From Streptomyces sp. ALI-76-A (GTDB taxonomy: Bacteria > Actinomycetota > Actinomycetes > Streptomycetales > Streptomycetaceae), in contig NZ_JASVWB010000002.1 in assembly GCF_030287445.1 (NCBI RefSeq), positions 5,704,001-5,768,000 on the forward strand: DNA of 64,000 bases, read 5' to 3'. The first letter of the stretch is position 1. Each line of letters begins with the position of its first letter. Under the pieces are notes generated by a model that was not told the DNA's origin, made no database searches, and saw only the letters and a program-made list of their open reading frames with translations. The translations under genes and the position numbers were made by a program. Of this stretch, positions 52,033 to 60,053 are shown piece by piece.

Positions 52033-53127
52033 GTGTCCGCAGTCTCCGACCGCCTGCCCACCTTCCCCTGGGACAAGCTGGAGCCGTACAAGAAGACGGC
52101 CGCCGCGCACCCTGACGGCATCGTCGACCTGTCCGTCGGCACCCCGGTCGACCCGGTCCCCGAGCTGATCCAGAAGGCGCTCATCGACGCCGCGGACTCG
52201 CCGGGCTATCCGACGGTCTGGGGCACCCCGGCGCTGCGGGACGCGATCACCGGCTGGCTGGAGCGCCGCCTGGGCGCCCGCGAGGTCACCCACCGGCACG
52301 TCCTGCCGATCGTCGGCTCCAAGGAACTCGTGGCCTGGCTCCCCACCCAGCTGGGCCTCGGCCCCGGTGACCGGGTCGCCCACCCGCGCCTGGCCTACCC
52401 GACCTACGAGGTCGGCGCGCGCCTGGCCCGCGCGCGGTACGAGGTCTACGACGACCCGACGGCCCTGGACCCGGCGGGCCTGAAGCTGCTGTGGCTCAAC
52501 TCCCCGTCCAATCCCACCGGCAGGGTCATCCCGAAGGACGAACTGACCCGGATCGTCGCCTGGGCCCGGGAGCACGGCATCCTGCTGTTCTCCGACGAGT
52601 GCTACCTGGAGCTGGGCTGGGAGGCCGACCCCGTCTCGGTCCTGCACCCGGACGTGAACGGCGGCTCCTACGACGGCATCGTCGCCGTCCACTCCCTGTC
52701 CAAGCGCTCGAACCTGGCGGGCTACCGCGCGGCCTTCCTGGCGGGCGACCCGGCCGTCCTCGGACCGCTGCTGGAGATCCGCAAGCACGGCGGCATGATG
52801 ACGTCGGCCCCGACCCAGGCGGCGGTGGTCGCGGCCCTCGGTGACGACACCCACGTCCGCGAACAGCGCGAACGCTACGCCGCCCGGCGCACCGCCCTGC
52901 GCGAGGCGCTGCTCGCCCACGGCTTCCGGATCGAGCACAGCGAGGCCAGCCTCTACCTGTGGGCCACCCGCGACGAGTCCTGCTGGGACACGGTCGCCCA
53001 CCTGGCCGGCCTCGGCATCCTGGTGGCCCCCGGCGACTTCTACGGGGAGGCGGGCGAGACCTTCGTCCGCGTGGCCCTGACGGCGACGGACGAGCGGGTC
53101 AGGGCCGCGGCGGAGCGGCTGGCGTAA
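52033..53127 (+). CDS. dapC: N-succinyl-diaminopimelate aminotransferase, class I PLP enzyme
   Basis: 364 residues from a GTG at 52033; another in-frame GTG at 52018 adds five residues. PLP lysine in HSLSKRSNLAGYR. The substrate-binding start FPWDKLEPYKKTAAAHPDG, NSPSNPTGR and DECYLEL mark the DapC group of actinobacteria, which transaminates succinyl-amino-ketopimelate in lysine/peptidoglycan synthesis. dapE, acting on its product, is 2 kb further on. Confidence 0.93.
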   Translation: MSAVSDRLPTFPWDKLEPYKKTAAAHPDGIVDLSVGTPVDPVPELIQKALIDAADSPGYPTVWGTPALRDAITGWLERRLGAREVTHRHVLPIVGSKELVAWLPTQLGLGPGDRVAHPRLAYPTYEVGARLARARYEVYDDPTALDPAGLKLLWLNSPSNPTGRVIPKDELTRIVAWAREHGILLFSDECYLELGWEADPVSVLHPDVNGGSYDGIVAVHSLSKRSNLAGYRAAFLAGDPAVLGPLLEIRKHGGMMTSAPTQAAVVAALGDDTHVREQRERYAARRTALREALLAHGFRIEHSEASLYLWATRDESCWDTVAHLAGLGILVAPGDFYGEAGETFVRVALTATDERVRAAAERLA

Positions 53128-53166
53128 CCGCCGCACGCCCTGCCGGTGTCCTGCCGCCAGGACAGC

Positions 53167-53331
53167 AAGGCGCCCGCGCACAAGGCGCCCGCGCACAAGG
53201 CGCCCGCGCACAAGGCGCCCGCGCACAAGGCGCCCGCGCACAAGGCGCCCGCGCACAAGGCGCCCGCGCACAAGGCGCCCGCGCACAAGGCGCCCGCGCA
53301 CAAGGCGCCCGCGCACAAGGCGCCCGCGCAC
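53167..53331. repeat. Perfect 15-bp minisatellite, 11 copies
   Basis: Eleven identical head-to-tail copies of AAGGCGCCCGCGCAC without a single difference. It starts 39 bp after the dapC stop, just after a small TGTCCTG-CCGC-CAGGACA hairpin (53147-53164), and ends 6 bp before a terminator. Both strands stay open through it (Lys-Ala-Pro-Ala-His on plus, Cys-Ala-Gly-Ala-Leu on minus), but neither reading is a supported gene. Confidence 0.95.
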
Positions 53332-53336
53332 AAGGC

Positions 53337-53366
53337 ACGGGGCCCGGGTGAGAACCCGGGCCCCGT
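53337..53366. terminator. Bidirectional terminator after the minisatellite
   Basis: Perfect 13-bp inverted repeat ACGGGGCCCGGGT / ACCCGGGCCCCGT, loop GAGA, between convergent dapC and the secreted-protein gene. Confidence 0.85.
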
Positions 53367-53393
53367 CGCCGTACGTACGGCAGGAAGCCGGCG

Positions 53394-53843
53394 TCAGCCG
53401 AGCGGCAGGCCCTTCAGGGGCAGCGAGTCCGCCGCCGGCAGTCCGTCCTTGGCGACCGAGTCCGTCGGCAGTCCGCCCTTCGTCGCGGTGGAGGCGGTGT
53501 CGCCCACCACGTCCCCGGCGGAGCCGGCCGCCTCGCCCGCCACCTTCTGCGCCGCCGGGGTCGCCTTCTTCACGGCCTTGCCGCTGGTCTTGCCGGCGGC
53601 CGGCACCGCCTTCTTGACCGCCTTGCTACCGGTGTCGCCCGCAGTCCCGCTCAGGTTCTGCGCCGCACCGTCGACGGTGGTGCCGACGCTCGCCCCGTCC
53701 AGGGCGGTCAGCCCACCGAGGTTCGGGGTGGCCGGCAGCTCGGGGGCCGCGCTGGCGGAGCCGGCCGCACCGACCCCGGCAGCCGCTCCCGCAGCGACGA
53801 GCAGCGCGGCACGGGCGATCCGTCGGGTCAGGGGGAGGGACAT
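53394..53843 (-). CDS. Small secreted Ala/Gly/Lys-rich protein
   Basis: 149 residues, AAGGAG before the ATG. A Sec signal (RRIARAALLVAAGAAAGVGA) ends in ASA-A near residue 32. The mature part is low complexity, with imperfect repeats such as GSKAVKKAVPAAGK and GKAVKKATPAAQK, and short Leu-Pro motifs at the end (DGLPAADSLPLKGLPLG). There is no known domain and no cysteine. Likely a wall-associated or extracellular protein of Streptomyces; the function is unknown. Confidence 0.7.
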   Translation of the reverse strand: MSLPLTRRIARAALLVAAGAAAGVGAAGSASAAPELPATPNLGGLTALDGASVGTTVDGAAQNLSGTAGDTGSKAVKKAVPAAGKTSGKAVKKATPAAQKVAGEAAGSAGDVVGDTASTATKGGLPTDSVAKDGLPAADSLPLKGLPLG

Positions 53844-54119
53844 GTTGCTCCTTCATTCGGCTGTGATCGTCCGGTCGGACGCAGTGACTACCGCTCGAAG
53901 GCTGCGAAGGTTGCGGCGGCGCAACGTAAAGAGTTGGCAATGGTCGCATTATCGCCTGTGGATAAAAACGGACAAAAAGCGCCCGGTCCGAAAGTCTGCC
54001 GAATCCTTACAGCCCTTTGTCTGCAAGGGATCCGCCACGCGGGAGGGTGGCCGGGCGAAAACCTGACCCCACGGCCGCCGACCGGGGGTCCGTGCAACCC
54101 TCCCGGGTGAGCACCCGTA

Positions 54120-55121
54120 CTACTGCGCGGTCACGATCCGGACCGGGCCCGGGTCCCGTTCCGCGCCGGCCGAGCCCGACGCGTCCTCGGCGGCCTCCGT
54201 GTCGGCCGCACGCCACCGGCTGTCCGTGGTGCCGGCGACCCACTCCCGCCCGGCGTACGTGACGCGTTCGATGCGCAGCGCCGAGGCGTTGGCGACCGCC
54301 CAGTGCGCCAGCTGCCAGCCGCGCTCCCGCAGGCCGCGGTCCGAGCCCGGGGCCGTGTCCTCGGTCACCGGCAGGGTCACGGTCCGCCCGCCGCTGCCGC
54401 CCGTGGCACTCGCCGACGGCGTCGGCGTCGCCGCGCCGCCCACCTCGGCCGCGGCCGGCTCCAGCACGTCCCGCCCGAAGTCGCGCACCAGGGCCGAGCG
54501 CACCGCGTCCGGACCGGTGGCCCGGGCGGTGGCCGGGCGCCCCTCGCAGGTCAGCGTGGCCGCCGACTGCCCGGTGAGGGCGGCGGCGAGCAGCGTGGCG
54601 TCCGGCTCGTGCTTGGCGTACGCCGTCGGATAACCGCTGCGCTGCACCTTCTGCGCGGCGACCGTGAGCGGCAGGTCCGTGTAGTCCGGCACCTTGGCCA
54701 GGTGCTCGTAGAAGATGTCCGCCGAGTACGTCGGGTCCATGATCTCCTTCGGCGTGCCCCAGCCCTGCGAGGGCCGCTGCTGGAACAGGCCGAGCGAGTC
54801 ACGGTCGCCGTGGTCGATGTTGCGCAGCGCCGACTCCTGGAGGGCGGTGGCGAGCGCGATCGTCACGGCCCGCCCGGGCATGCCGCGCCCGGTGCCGACG
54901 GCCGCGATCGTCGCCGCGTTCACGGCCTGCTCCGGACTGAACTCGTAGGTGGCCCCGCCGTCCTCGCCCGAGACGACCTTGCAGCCCGGGGTGTTCGCGC
55001 CTCCGGTGACGTACTGCACCACGAGGTAGCCGGCGACGGCGCACAGGACCACGAAGGCCGCCCCGATACGCAGGAGACGGCCGCGACGCTTGGGAGGAGG
55101 GAACTGCTCTGGGATCCGCAC
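54120..55121 (-). CDS. Membrane-anchored lytic-transglycosylase-like protein
   Basis: 333 residues from a GTG. A short basic tail leads to one membrane helix (LLRIGAAFVVLCAVAGYLVVQYV, ~15-37). The exported domain has VTIALATALQESALRNIDHG, DRDSLGLFQQRPSQGWGT and DPTYSADIFYEHL, resembling lysozyme-like goose-type/resuscitation families, with the Glu of LQES as the possible catalytic acid. After ~235 there is a Ser/Thr/Gly linker and a small C-terminal region. Homologues are sometimes labelled heavy metal transporter, which nothing here supports. It is divergent from dapE. Confidence 0.7.
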   Translation of the reverse strand: MRIPEQFPPPKRRGRLLRIGAAFVVLCAVAGYLVVQYVTGGANTPGCKVVSGEDGGATYEFSPEQAVNAATIAAVGTGRGMPGRAVTIALATALQESALRNIDHGDRDSLGLFQQRPSQGWGTPKEIMDPTYSADIFYEHLAKVPDYTDLPLTVAAQKVQRSGYPTAYAKHEPDATLLAAALTGQSAATLTCEGRPATARATGPDAVRSALVRDFGRDVLEPAAAEVGGAATPTPSASATGGSGGRTVTLPVTEDTAPGSDRGLRERGWQLAHWAVANASALRIERVTYAGREWVAGTTDSRWRAADTEAAEDASGSAGAERDPGPVRIVTAQ

Positions 55122-55185
55122 AAGATACTGGAGAGTACGGGGCGTGCGGGGCCGCCTGTGGACAGTCGGCCGGACACCCGGGCGT

Positions 55186-55191
55186 TAGGGT
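55186..55191 (+). promoter_or_regulatory. Possible -10 of a leaderless dapE transcript
   Basis: TAGGGT with seven bases before the ATG at 55199; no ribosome site. The -35 is poor. Confidence 0.4.
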
Positions 55192-55198
55192 CGACAAC

Positions 55199-56278
55199 AT
55201 GGCCGACACCTCACTTGACCTCACGCTGGACGCCGCCCGGCTCACCGCGCAGCTCGTCGACTTCCCCTCCGTGAGCGGCACCGAGAAGCCGCTCGCGGAC
55301 GCGATCGAGATCGCCCTGCGCGCGCTGCCGCACCTGACGGTCGACCGGTACGGCAACAACGTCGTCGCCCGCACGAACCTCGGCCGGCCGGAACGCGTCA
55401 TCCTGGCCGGCCACATCGACACCGTCCCGATCGCGGACAACCTGCCCTCCCGGCTCGACGACGAGGGCTACCTGTGGGGATGCGGTACGTGTGACATGAA
55501 GTCCGGGGTGGCGGTACAGCTGCGCGTCGCGGCCACGGTCCCCTCGCCCAACCGGGACCTCACCTTCGTCTTCTACGACAACGAGGAGGTCGCCGCGGAC
55601 CTGAACGGCCTCAAGCACGTGGCCGCGGCCCACCCCGAGTGGCTGGAGGGCGACTTCGCGGTCCTGCTGGAGCCGACGGACGGCCAGGTGGAGGGCGGCT
55701 GCCAGGGCACGCTCAGGATGTTCCTGAAGTTCCGGGGGGAGCGGGCGCACTCCGCGCGCGCGTGGATGGGCTCCAACGCCATCCACGCCGCCGCTCCGGC
55801 GCTCGCCAGGCTCGCCGCGTACGAGCCCCGCACGCCGGTCGTGGACGGCCTGCGGTTCCACGAGGGCCTCAACGCCGTACGCGTCGAGGGCGGCGTCGCC
55901 ACCAACGTCATCCCCGACGCCTGCACCCTGGTGGTCAACTTCCGCTACGCGCCCGACCGCAGCGAGGAGGAGGCGGAGGCGTTCGTCCGCGAGTACTTCG
56001 CGGACTGCGGCGTCGACGAGTTCGTGGTCGACGACCACACCGGCGGCGCCCGCCCCGGCCTGACCCACCCGGCCGCACAGGCCTTCATGGCGGCCGTCGG
56101 CGGCGAGGCCCGCCCCAAGTTCGGCTGGACGGACGTGGCCCGCTTCAGCTCGCTGGGTGTGCCGGCGGTGAACTACAGCCCGGGCGATCCGCTGCTGGCG
56201 CACAAGGCGGACGAGCGGGTGAAGGCGTCCCTGATCCCGGAGGCGGAGGAGCGGCTGCGGGGCTGGCTGACGGCGTGA
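55199..56278 (+). CDS. dapE: Succinyl-diaminopimelate desuccinylase
   Basis: 359 residues, M20 metallopeptidase family. Metal ligands in AGHIDTVP and GCGTCDMKSG, the catalytic Glu-Glu in YDNEEVA, and a dimerisation domain around 175-285. It hydrolyses succinyl-LL-diaminopimelate to LL-diaminopimelate, for lysine and peptidoglycan synthesis. Probably leaderless. Confidence 0.94.
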   Translation: MADTSLDLTLDAARLTAQLVDFPSVSGTEKPLADAIEIALRALPHLTVDRYGNNVVARTNLGRPERVILAGHIDTVPIADNLPSRLDDEGYLWGCGTCDMKSGVAVQLRVAATVPSPNRDLTFVFYDNEEVAADLNGLKHVAAAHPEWLEGDFAVLLEPTDGQVEGGCQGTLRMFLKFRGERAHSARAWMGSNAIHAAAPALARLAAYEPRTPVVDGLRFHEGLNAVRVEGGVATNVIPDACTLVVNFRYAPDRSEEEAEAFVREYFADCGVDEFVVDDHTGGARPGLTHPAAQAFMAAVGGEARPKFGWTDVARFSSLGVPAVNYSPGDPLLAHKADERVKASLIPEAEERLRGWLTA

Positions 56279-56352
56279 CGGCGCACGGGACGGCGCGGGT
56301 GTGCCCGATGGTGCTCCATGGCGGACATGCTCACGTCCCCCGTCCGTAACCC

Positions 56353-56366
56353 GCGTAGATCTACGC
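56353..56366. promoter_or_regulatory. 14-bp perfect palindrome upstream of the LOG-family gene
   Basis: GCGTAGATCTACGC, symmetrical over all 14 bases and overlapping a -10-like TAGATC. It lies 36 bp before the ATG at 56402. Possible operator or promoter site. Confidence 0.5.
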
Positions 56367-56401
56367 TGAGACGGAAAGACCCGCAAGCGAAGGGAGCACA
56401 C

Positions 56402-57160
56402 ATGGCTACTGGCAACCCCGAGGGCGCGAAGCAGCCGCCGGAGGAGCAGCGCCTGGGACCGGTGCTCCGCAGGCGGGAGCAGGTCCAGGCGAGCACGACC
56501 GATCAGCGGCTGCTGGACGCGGGCGGCCCCTCCGACTGGGTCCACACCGACCCGTGGCGGGTCCTGCGCATCCAGTCGGAGTTCATCGAGGGCTTCGGCA
56601 CGCTCGCCGAGCTCCCGCCCGCGATCAGCGTGTTCGGCTCGGCCCGGACGCCCGCGGACTCACCGGAGTACGAGGCGGGCGTGCGCCTCGGCCGCGGCCT
56701 GGTCGAAGCCGGCTTCGCCGTCATCACCGGCGGCGGACCGGGCGCCATGGAGGCGGCGAACAAGGGCGCCTGCGAGGCGAAGGGCATCTCCGTCGGACTG
56801 GGCATCGAACTGCCCTTCGAACAGGGCCTCAACCAGTACGTCGACATCGGCCTCAACTTCCGCTACTTTTTCGTCCGCAAGATGATGTTCGTCAAGTACG
56901 CGCAGGGCTTCGTGGTCCTGCCCGGCGGCCTCGGCACGCTGGACGAACTCTTCGAGGCGCTGACCCTGGTCCAGACCCAGAAGGTCACCAGCTTCCCGAT
57001 CGTCCTCTTCGGGACGGAGTACTGGGGCGGCCTGGTCGACTGGCTGAGGAACACGCTGATCGCCCAGGGCAAGGCCTCGGAGAAGGACCTGCTCCTCTTC
57101 CACCTCACGGACGACGTGGACGAGGCGGTGGCACTGGTGTCGAAGGAGGCGGGCCGCTAG
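56402..57160 (+). CDS. TIGR00730 / LOG family protein
   Basis: 252 residues from the ATG at 56402 (GAAGGGAG upstream); an in-frame ATG at 56318 is less likely. The Rossmann-like core has VFGSARTPADSPEY, TGGGPGAMEAANKGA and LPGGLGTLDELFE, the PGGxGTxxE signature of lysine-decarboxylase-like/LOG proteins. Characterised members release cytokinins or hydrolyse nucleotide 5'-monophosphates. It keeps the place of Rv1205 next to a folP2-type gene. Confidence 0.9.
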   Translation: MATGNPEGAKQPPEEQRLGPVLRRREQVQASTTDQRLLDAGGPSDWVHTDPWRVLRIQSEFIEGFGTLAELPPAISVFGSARTPADSPEYEAGVRLGRGLVEAGFAVITGGGPGAMEAANKGACEAKGISVGLGIELPFEQGLNQYVDIGLNFRYFFVRKMMFVKYAQGFVVLPGGLGTLDELFEALTLVQTQKVTSFPIVLFGTEYWGGLVDWLRNTLIAQGKASEKDLLLFHLTDDVDEAVALVSKEAGR

Positions 57161-57185
57161 GCGGGCGGGCCGGGCCGGGGGGGGG

Positions 57186-57207
57186 CCAGGGGGCGGCGTC
57201 CCCCTGG
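57186..57207. terminator. Hairpin between convergent LOG and folP2-type genes
   Basis: Perfect 8-bp inverted repeat CCAGGGGG / CCCCCTGG with a 6-base loop in a G-rich gap of 62 bp. Confidence 0.6.
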
Positions 57208-57222
57208 TACGGCACGACAGAC

Positions 57223-58083
57223 CTATGCCAACCCCCGCCGGGCCACCGCCGGTGCCCGGTGGCCCGCGATCGACGCCACCATGTCCAGCACCTGCCGCGT
57301 CTCGGCGACCTCGTGCACCCGGTACACCTGCGCCCCCAGCCACGCCGACACCGCCGTCGTGGCCAGCGTCCCCACCACCCGCTCCTTCACGGGTCTGTCC
57401 AGCGTCTCGCCCACGAAGTCCTTGTTGGACAGCGACACCAGCACCGGCCACCCGGTCGCCACCATCTCCCCCAGCCGCCGCGTCGCCTCCAGGCTGTGCC
57501 GCGTGTTCTTCCCGAAGTCGTGCCCCGGATCGATCAGCACCGACTCCCGAGGCACCCCCAGGGACACCGCCCGCTCGGCCAGCCCCACGGTCACCGCGAG
57601 GATGTCTGCCATCACGTCGTCGTACGTCACCCGGTGCGGCCGGGTCCGGGGCTCCGCACCGCCCGCGTGCGTGCACACCAGCCCCACCCCGTACCGCGCG
57701 GCCACCTCCGCCAGCCCGGGATCCACGCCGCCCCACGCGTCGTTCAGCAGATCCGCCCCGGCCTCGCAGACCGCCTCGCCGACCTCCGCCCGCCAGGTGT
57801 CCACGCTGATGACGACGTCCGGGAAGCGCCGCCGCACCTCCGCCACGAAGCCGACGGTCCGCCGCGCCTCCTCCTCGGCGGACACGTTCTCGCCCGGCCC
57901 GGCCTTGACCCCGCCGATGTCGACGATCGCCGCGCCCTCCGCCACCGCGTGCTCCACGCGTGTGAGGGCGGGTTCGTCGTGGAAGGTCGCCCCCTGGTCG
58001 TAGAAGGAGTCCGGGGTCCGGTTCACGATCGCCATGATCACCGGTTCGTGCGGGTCGAATTCCCGCCTGCCCAGCCTGAGCAT
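57223..58083 (-). CDS. folP2: Dihydropteroate synthase homologue, FolP2 type
   Basis: 286 residues, DHPS TIM barrel. The family loop reads MAIVNRTPDSFYDQGATF instead of the classical NVTPDSFSDGG; DIGGVKAGPGENV, SVDTWRAEV, LLNDAWGGVD and LIDPGHDFGKNT follow. This is close to mycobacterial FolP2 (Rv1207), reported to lack DHPS activity in that organism, and it sits in the same neighbourhood. The true folate gene is probably elsewhere. It may bind a pterin-like ligand; its role is unknown. Confidence 0.8.
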   Translation of the reverse strand: MLRLGRREFDPHEPVIMAIVNRTPDSFYDQGATFHDEPALTRVEHAVAEGAAIVDIGGVKAGPGENVSAEEEARRTVGFVAEVRRRFPDVVISVDTWRAEVGEAVCEAGADLLNDAWGGVDPGLAEVAARYGVGLVCTHAGGAEPRTRPHRVTYDDVMADILAVTVGLAERAVSLGVPRESVLIDPGHDFGKNTRHSLEATRRLGEMVATGWPVLVSLSNKDFVGETLDRPVKERVVGTLATTAVSAWLGAQVYRVHEVAETRQVLDMVASIAGHRAPAVARRGLA

Positions 58084-58209
58084 CCCCTGTGACCTCTCCT
58101 CGTTCGTCCCGGCAACCGACCGCCTGCGACCCTAACTGTCAGACTCGCATGGCACGATCGGACCCTGACACTTTCGATGCCGAGCACACAGAGCGTGGGG
58201 ACCTCAGCG

Positions 58210-58569
58210 ATGGTTATGTTCTTGTTCCTGGTCATCGCGCTGGCCGTGGTGGTCGCCGCGGTGACGCTCGCCGTCGTGGGCGGCGGCGAGGGCGACGGCC
58301 CACTGCCGGAGGCCGCCCCCGAGCGACTCCAGGACGCACTGCCTCCCGGCCGCCCGGTGAACCGCGCGGACATCGAGCGCCTGCGCTTCCCGCTCGCCGC
58401 CCGCGGCTACCGCATGGCGGACGTCGACGACGCGCTCGGCCGCCTGGCCGCCGAACTCGCCGAGCGGGACGCCCGCATCGCCGACCTGGAGTCCGCGCTG
58501 GCCGGAGCCCGGGCAGCCGCGAGCCACCTCGCCATGGACAAGCCGGTCCGGCAGGAGGAACAGCCGTGA
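58210..58569 (+). CDS. Membrane protein with DivIVA-like domain
   Basis: 119 residues from the ATG at 58210, with GGGGACC upstream. One N-terminal membrane helix (MFLFLVIALAVVVAAVTLAVVG), a short acidic linker, then LPPGRPVNRADIERLRFPLA followed by YRMADVDDALGRLAAELAER. This last part is the DivI1A/DivIVA N-terminal pattern, followed by a coiled coil. Pole or septum localisation is possible. The stop overlaps the next gene (GTGA). It occupies the position of Rv1209 in mycobacteria. Confidence 0.7.
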   Translation: MVMFLFLVIALAVVVAAVTLAVVGGGEGDGPLPEAAPERLQDALPPGRPVNRADIERLRFPLAARGYRMADVDDALGRLAAELAERDARIADLESALAGARAAASHLAMDKPVRQEEQP

Positions 58570-59153
58570 GCGACGGCGCCGCCGTGGCCGGTCCCGACGG
58601 CGCGCCGCGCTGCCCCTGGGCCCTGTCCGCCGCGGAGTACGTGACCTACCACGACGAGGAGTGGGGCCGCCCGGTCCACGGGGACGACGCGCTGTACGAA
58701 CGCCTCAGCCTGGAGGCCTTCCAGTCGGGCCTGTCCTGGATCACGATCCTGCGCCGCCGCCCCACGTTCCGTACGGCCTTCGCCGACTTCAAGATCGCCG
58801 CGGTCGCCGCCTTCACCGACGACGACCGCGAGCGCCTGCTCGCCGACCCGGGCATCATCCGCAACCGCGCCAAGGTCGACGCGACGCTCGCCAACGCGCG
58901 CGTGCTGGCCGACTGGGCCCCGGGCGAGCTGGACGACCTCATCTGGTCCCACGCCCCGGACCCGGCCACCCGCCCGGCCCCGAAGACCCTCTCCGACGTC
59001 CCGGCGGTCACCCCCGAGTCGACGGCACTGTCCAAGGCCCTCAAGAAGCGGGGCCTGCGCTTCGTCGGCCCGACGACGGCGTACGCGCTGATGCAGGCGT
59101 GTGGACTGGTCGACGACCACCTGGAGACGTGCGTGGCGAGGAACGCCTCGTAG
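58566..59153 (+). CDS. tag: DNA-3-methyladenine glycosylase I
   Basis: 195 residues from a GTG coupled to the previous stop. PRCPWALSAAEYVTYHDEEWG gives the zinc Cys and substrate region, LSLEAFQSGLSWITILRRR the helix-hairpin-helix start. The later zinc ligands are in the C-terminal DDHLETC. It removes 3-methyladenine from alkylated DNA. It is convergent with the enoyl-CoA hydratase gene. Confidence 0.93.
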   Translation: MSDGAAVAGPDGAPRCPWALSAAEYVTYHDEEWGRPVHGDDALYERLSLEAFQSGLSWITILRRRPTFRTAFADFKIAAVAAFTDDDRERLLADPGIIRNRAKVDATLANARVLADWAPGELDDLIWSHAPDPATRPAPKTLSDVPAVTPESTALSKALKKRGLRFVGPTTAYALMQACGLVDDHLETCVARNAS

Positions 59154-59249
59154 GGGGGCGGGGCGCGGAGGGCGGGCGGGACGGGAGACTGCGTGGCCGG
59201 CCCGACCGGCCCGTCGCCCGCGAGGGTGCTGCCGGCTGTCGGCTCGTGC

Positions 59250-60053
59250 TCACCGGCCCAGGTACTTGGGCCTCTCCTTGTTGACGAACGCCTGCACCGC
59301 GATCGCGTGGTCCTCGGACGACCCCGCCCGCGTCTGGAGCTCGTCCTCCTTCTCCAGCGTCTGGGCGAGGGAGTGCGACAGCCCGTAGGCCATCGCCTCC
59401 TTGATCGCCCCGTACGCCACCGTCGGCCCCGCGGCCAGCGCCCGCGCCACCTTCTCCGCCTCGCCGCGCAGTTCCGCGGCCGGCACCAGCCGGTTCGCGA
59501 TGCCCAGCTCGTACGCCTCCCGCGCCGGGACGCTGCGCGGGAAGAGCAGCAGGTCGGCAGCGCGGCCGGGCCCGACGACCCGGGGCAGCGTCCAGGAGAT
59601 GCCCGAGTCCGCGGTCAGCGCGACGCCCGCGAAGGAGGTGTTGAAGGCAGCCGTGTCCGCCACCACCCGGTAGTCCGCGGCGAGCGCGAAACCGAACCCG
59701 GCCCCGGCCGCGACCCCGTTCACCCCCGCCACCACGGGCTTCGGCATGCCCGTGAGCGCCCGCACGACCGGGTTGTAGTGCTCCCGCACCGTGCTCATGG
59801 TCTGGCCCGTGCCCGCCTCGCGGTCGGCGGCCAGCAGCCCGATGTGCTCCTTGAGGTCCTGCCCCACGCAGAAGGCCCGGTCCCCGGCGGCGGTCAGCAG
59901 CACCGCCCGTACGGCGTCGTCGTCCGCCGCGGACCGCACCGCGTCCCGGAGGGCGACCTTGGTCGCGATGTTCAGCGCGTTCATCGCCTCGGGGCGGTTC
60001 AGCGTGATGATCGCGAGCCCGTCGCTCACCTCGTACAGCACGGTGTCGGCCAT
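59250..60053 (-). CDS. Enoyl-CoA hydratase/isomerase family protein
   Basis: 267 residues from the ATG at 60053, which has CGGAGGGG upstream. Crotonase fold: LNRPEAMNALN, GDRAFCVGQDLKEH (oxyanion-hole region) and GVNGVAAGAGFGFALAADYR (second oxyanion loop). The Glu positions of active hydratases are Ala and Asp here (AADYRVVAD; ALTADSG), so activity as isomerase or another crotonase reaction is possible. The C-terminal EKEDELQTRAGSSEDHAIAV fits a PaaG-like enzyme. An operator-like inverted repeat lies just upstream. Confidence 0.85.
   Translation of the reverse strand: MADTVLYEVSDGLAIITLNRPEAMNALNIATKVALRDAVRSAADDDAVRAVLLTAAGDRAFCVGQDLKEHIGLLAADREAGTGQTMSTVREHYNPVVRALTGMPKPVVAGVNGVAAGAGFGFALAADYRVVADTAAFNTSFAGVALTADSGISWTLPRVVGPGRAADLLLFPRSVPAREAYELGIANRLVPAAELRGEAEKVARALAAGPTVAYGAIKEAMAYGLSHSLAQTLEKEDELQTRAGSSEDHAIAVQAFVNKERPKYLGR

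Noticed and set aside
53167..53331. CRISPR-like array
   Set aside because: Units are contiguous with no spacers and are only 15 bp, and no cas genes are present.
53146..54066. 306-codon plus-strand frame through the minisatellite (Lys-Ala-Pro-Ala-His repeats)
   Set aside because: The histone-tail-like look comes from the 15-bp repeat. It has no ribosome site and then runs antisense through a secreted-protein gene with a good signal peptide.
54120..55121. Heavy metal transporter label for this protein
   Set aside because: One membrane helix and a lysozyme-like exported domain; no metal-binding or transport motif.
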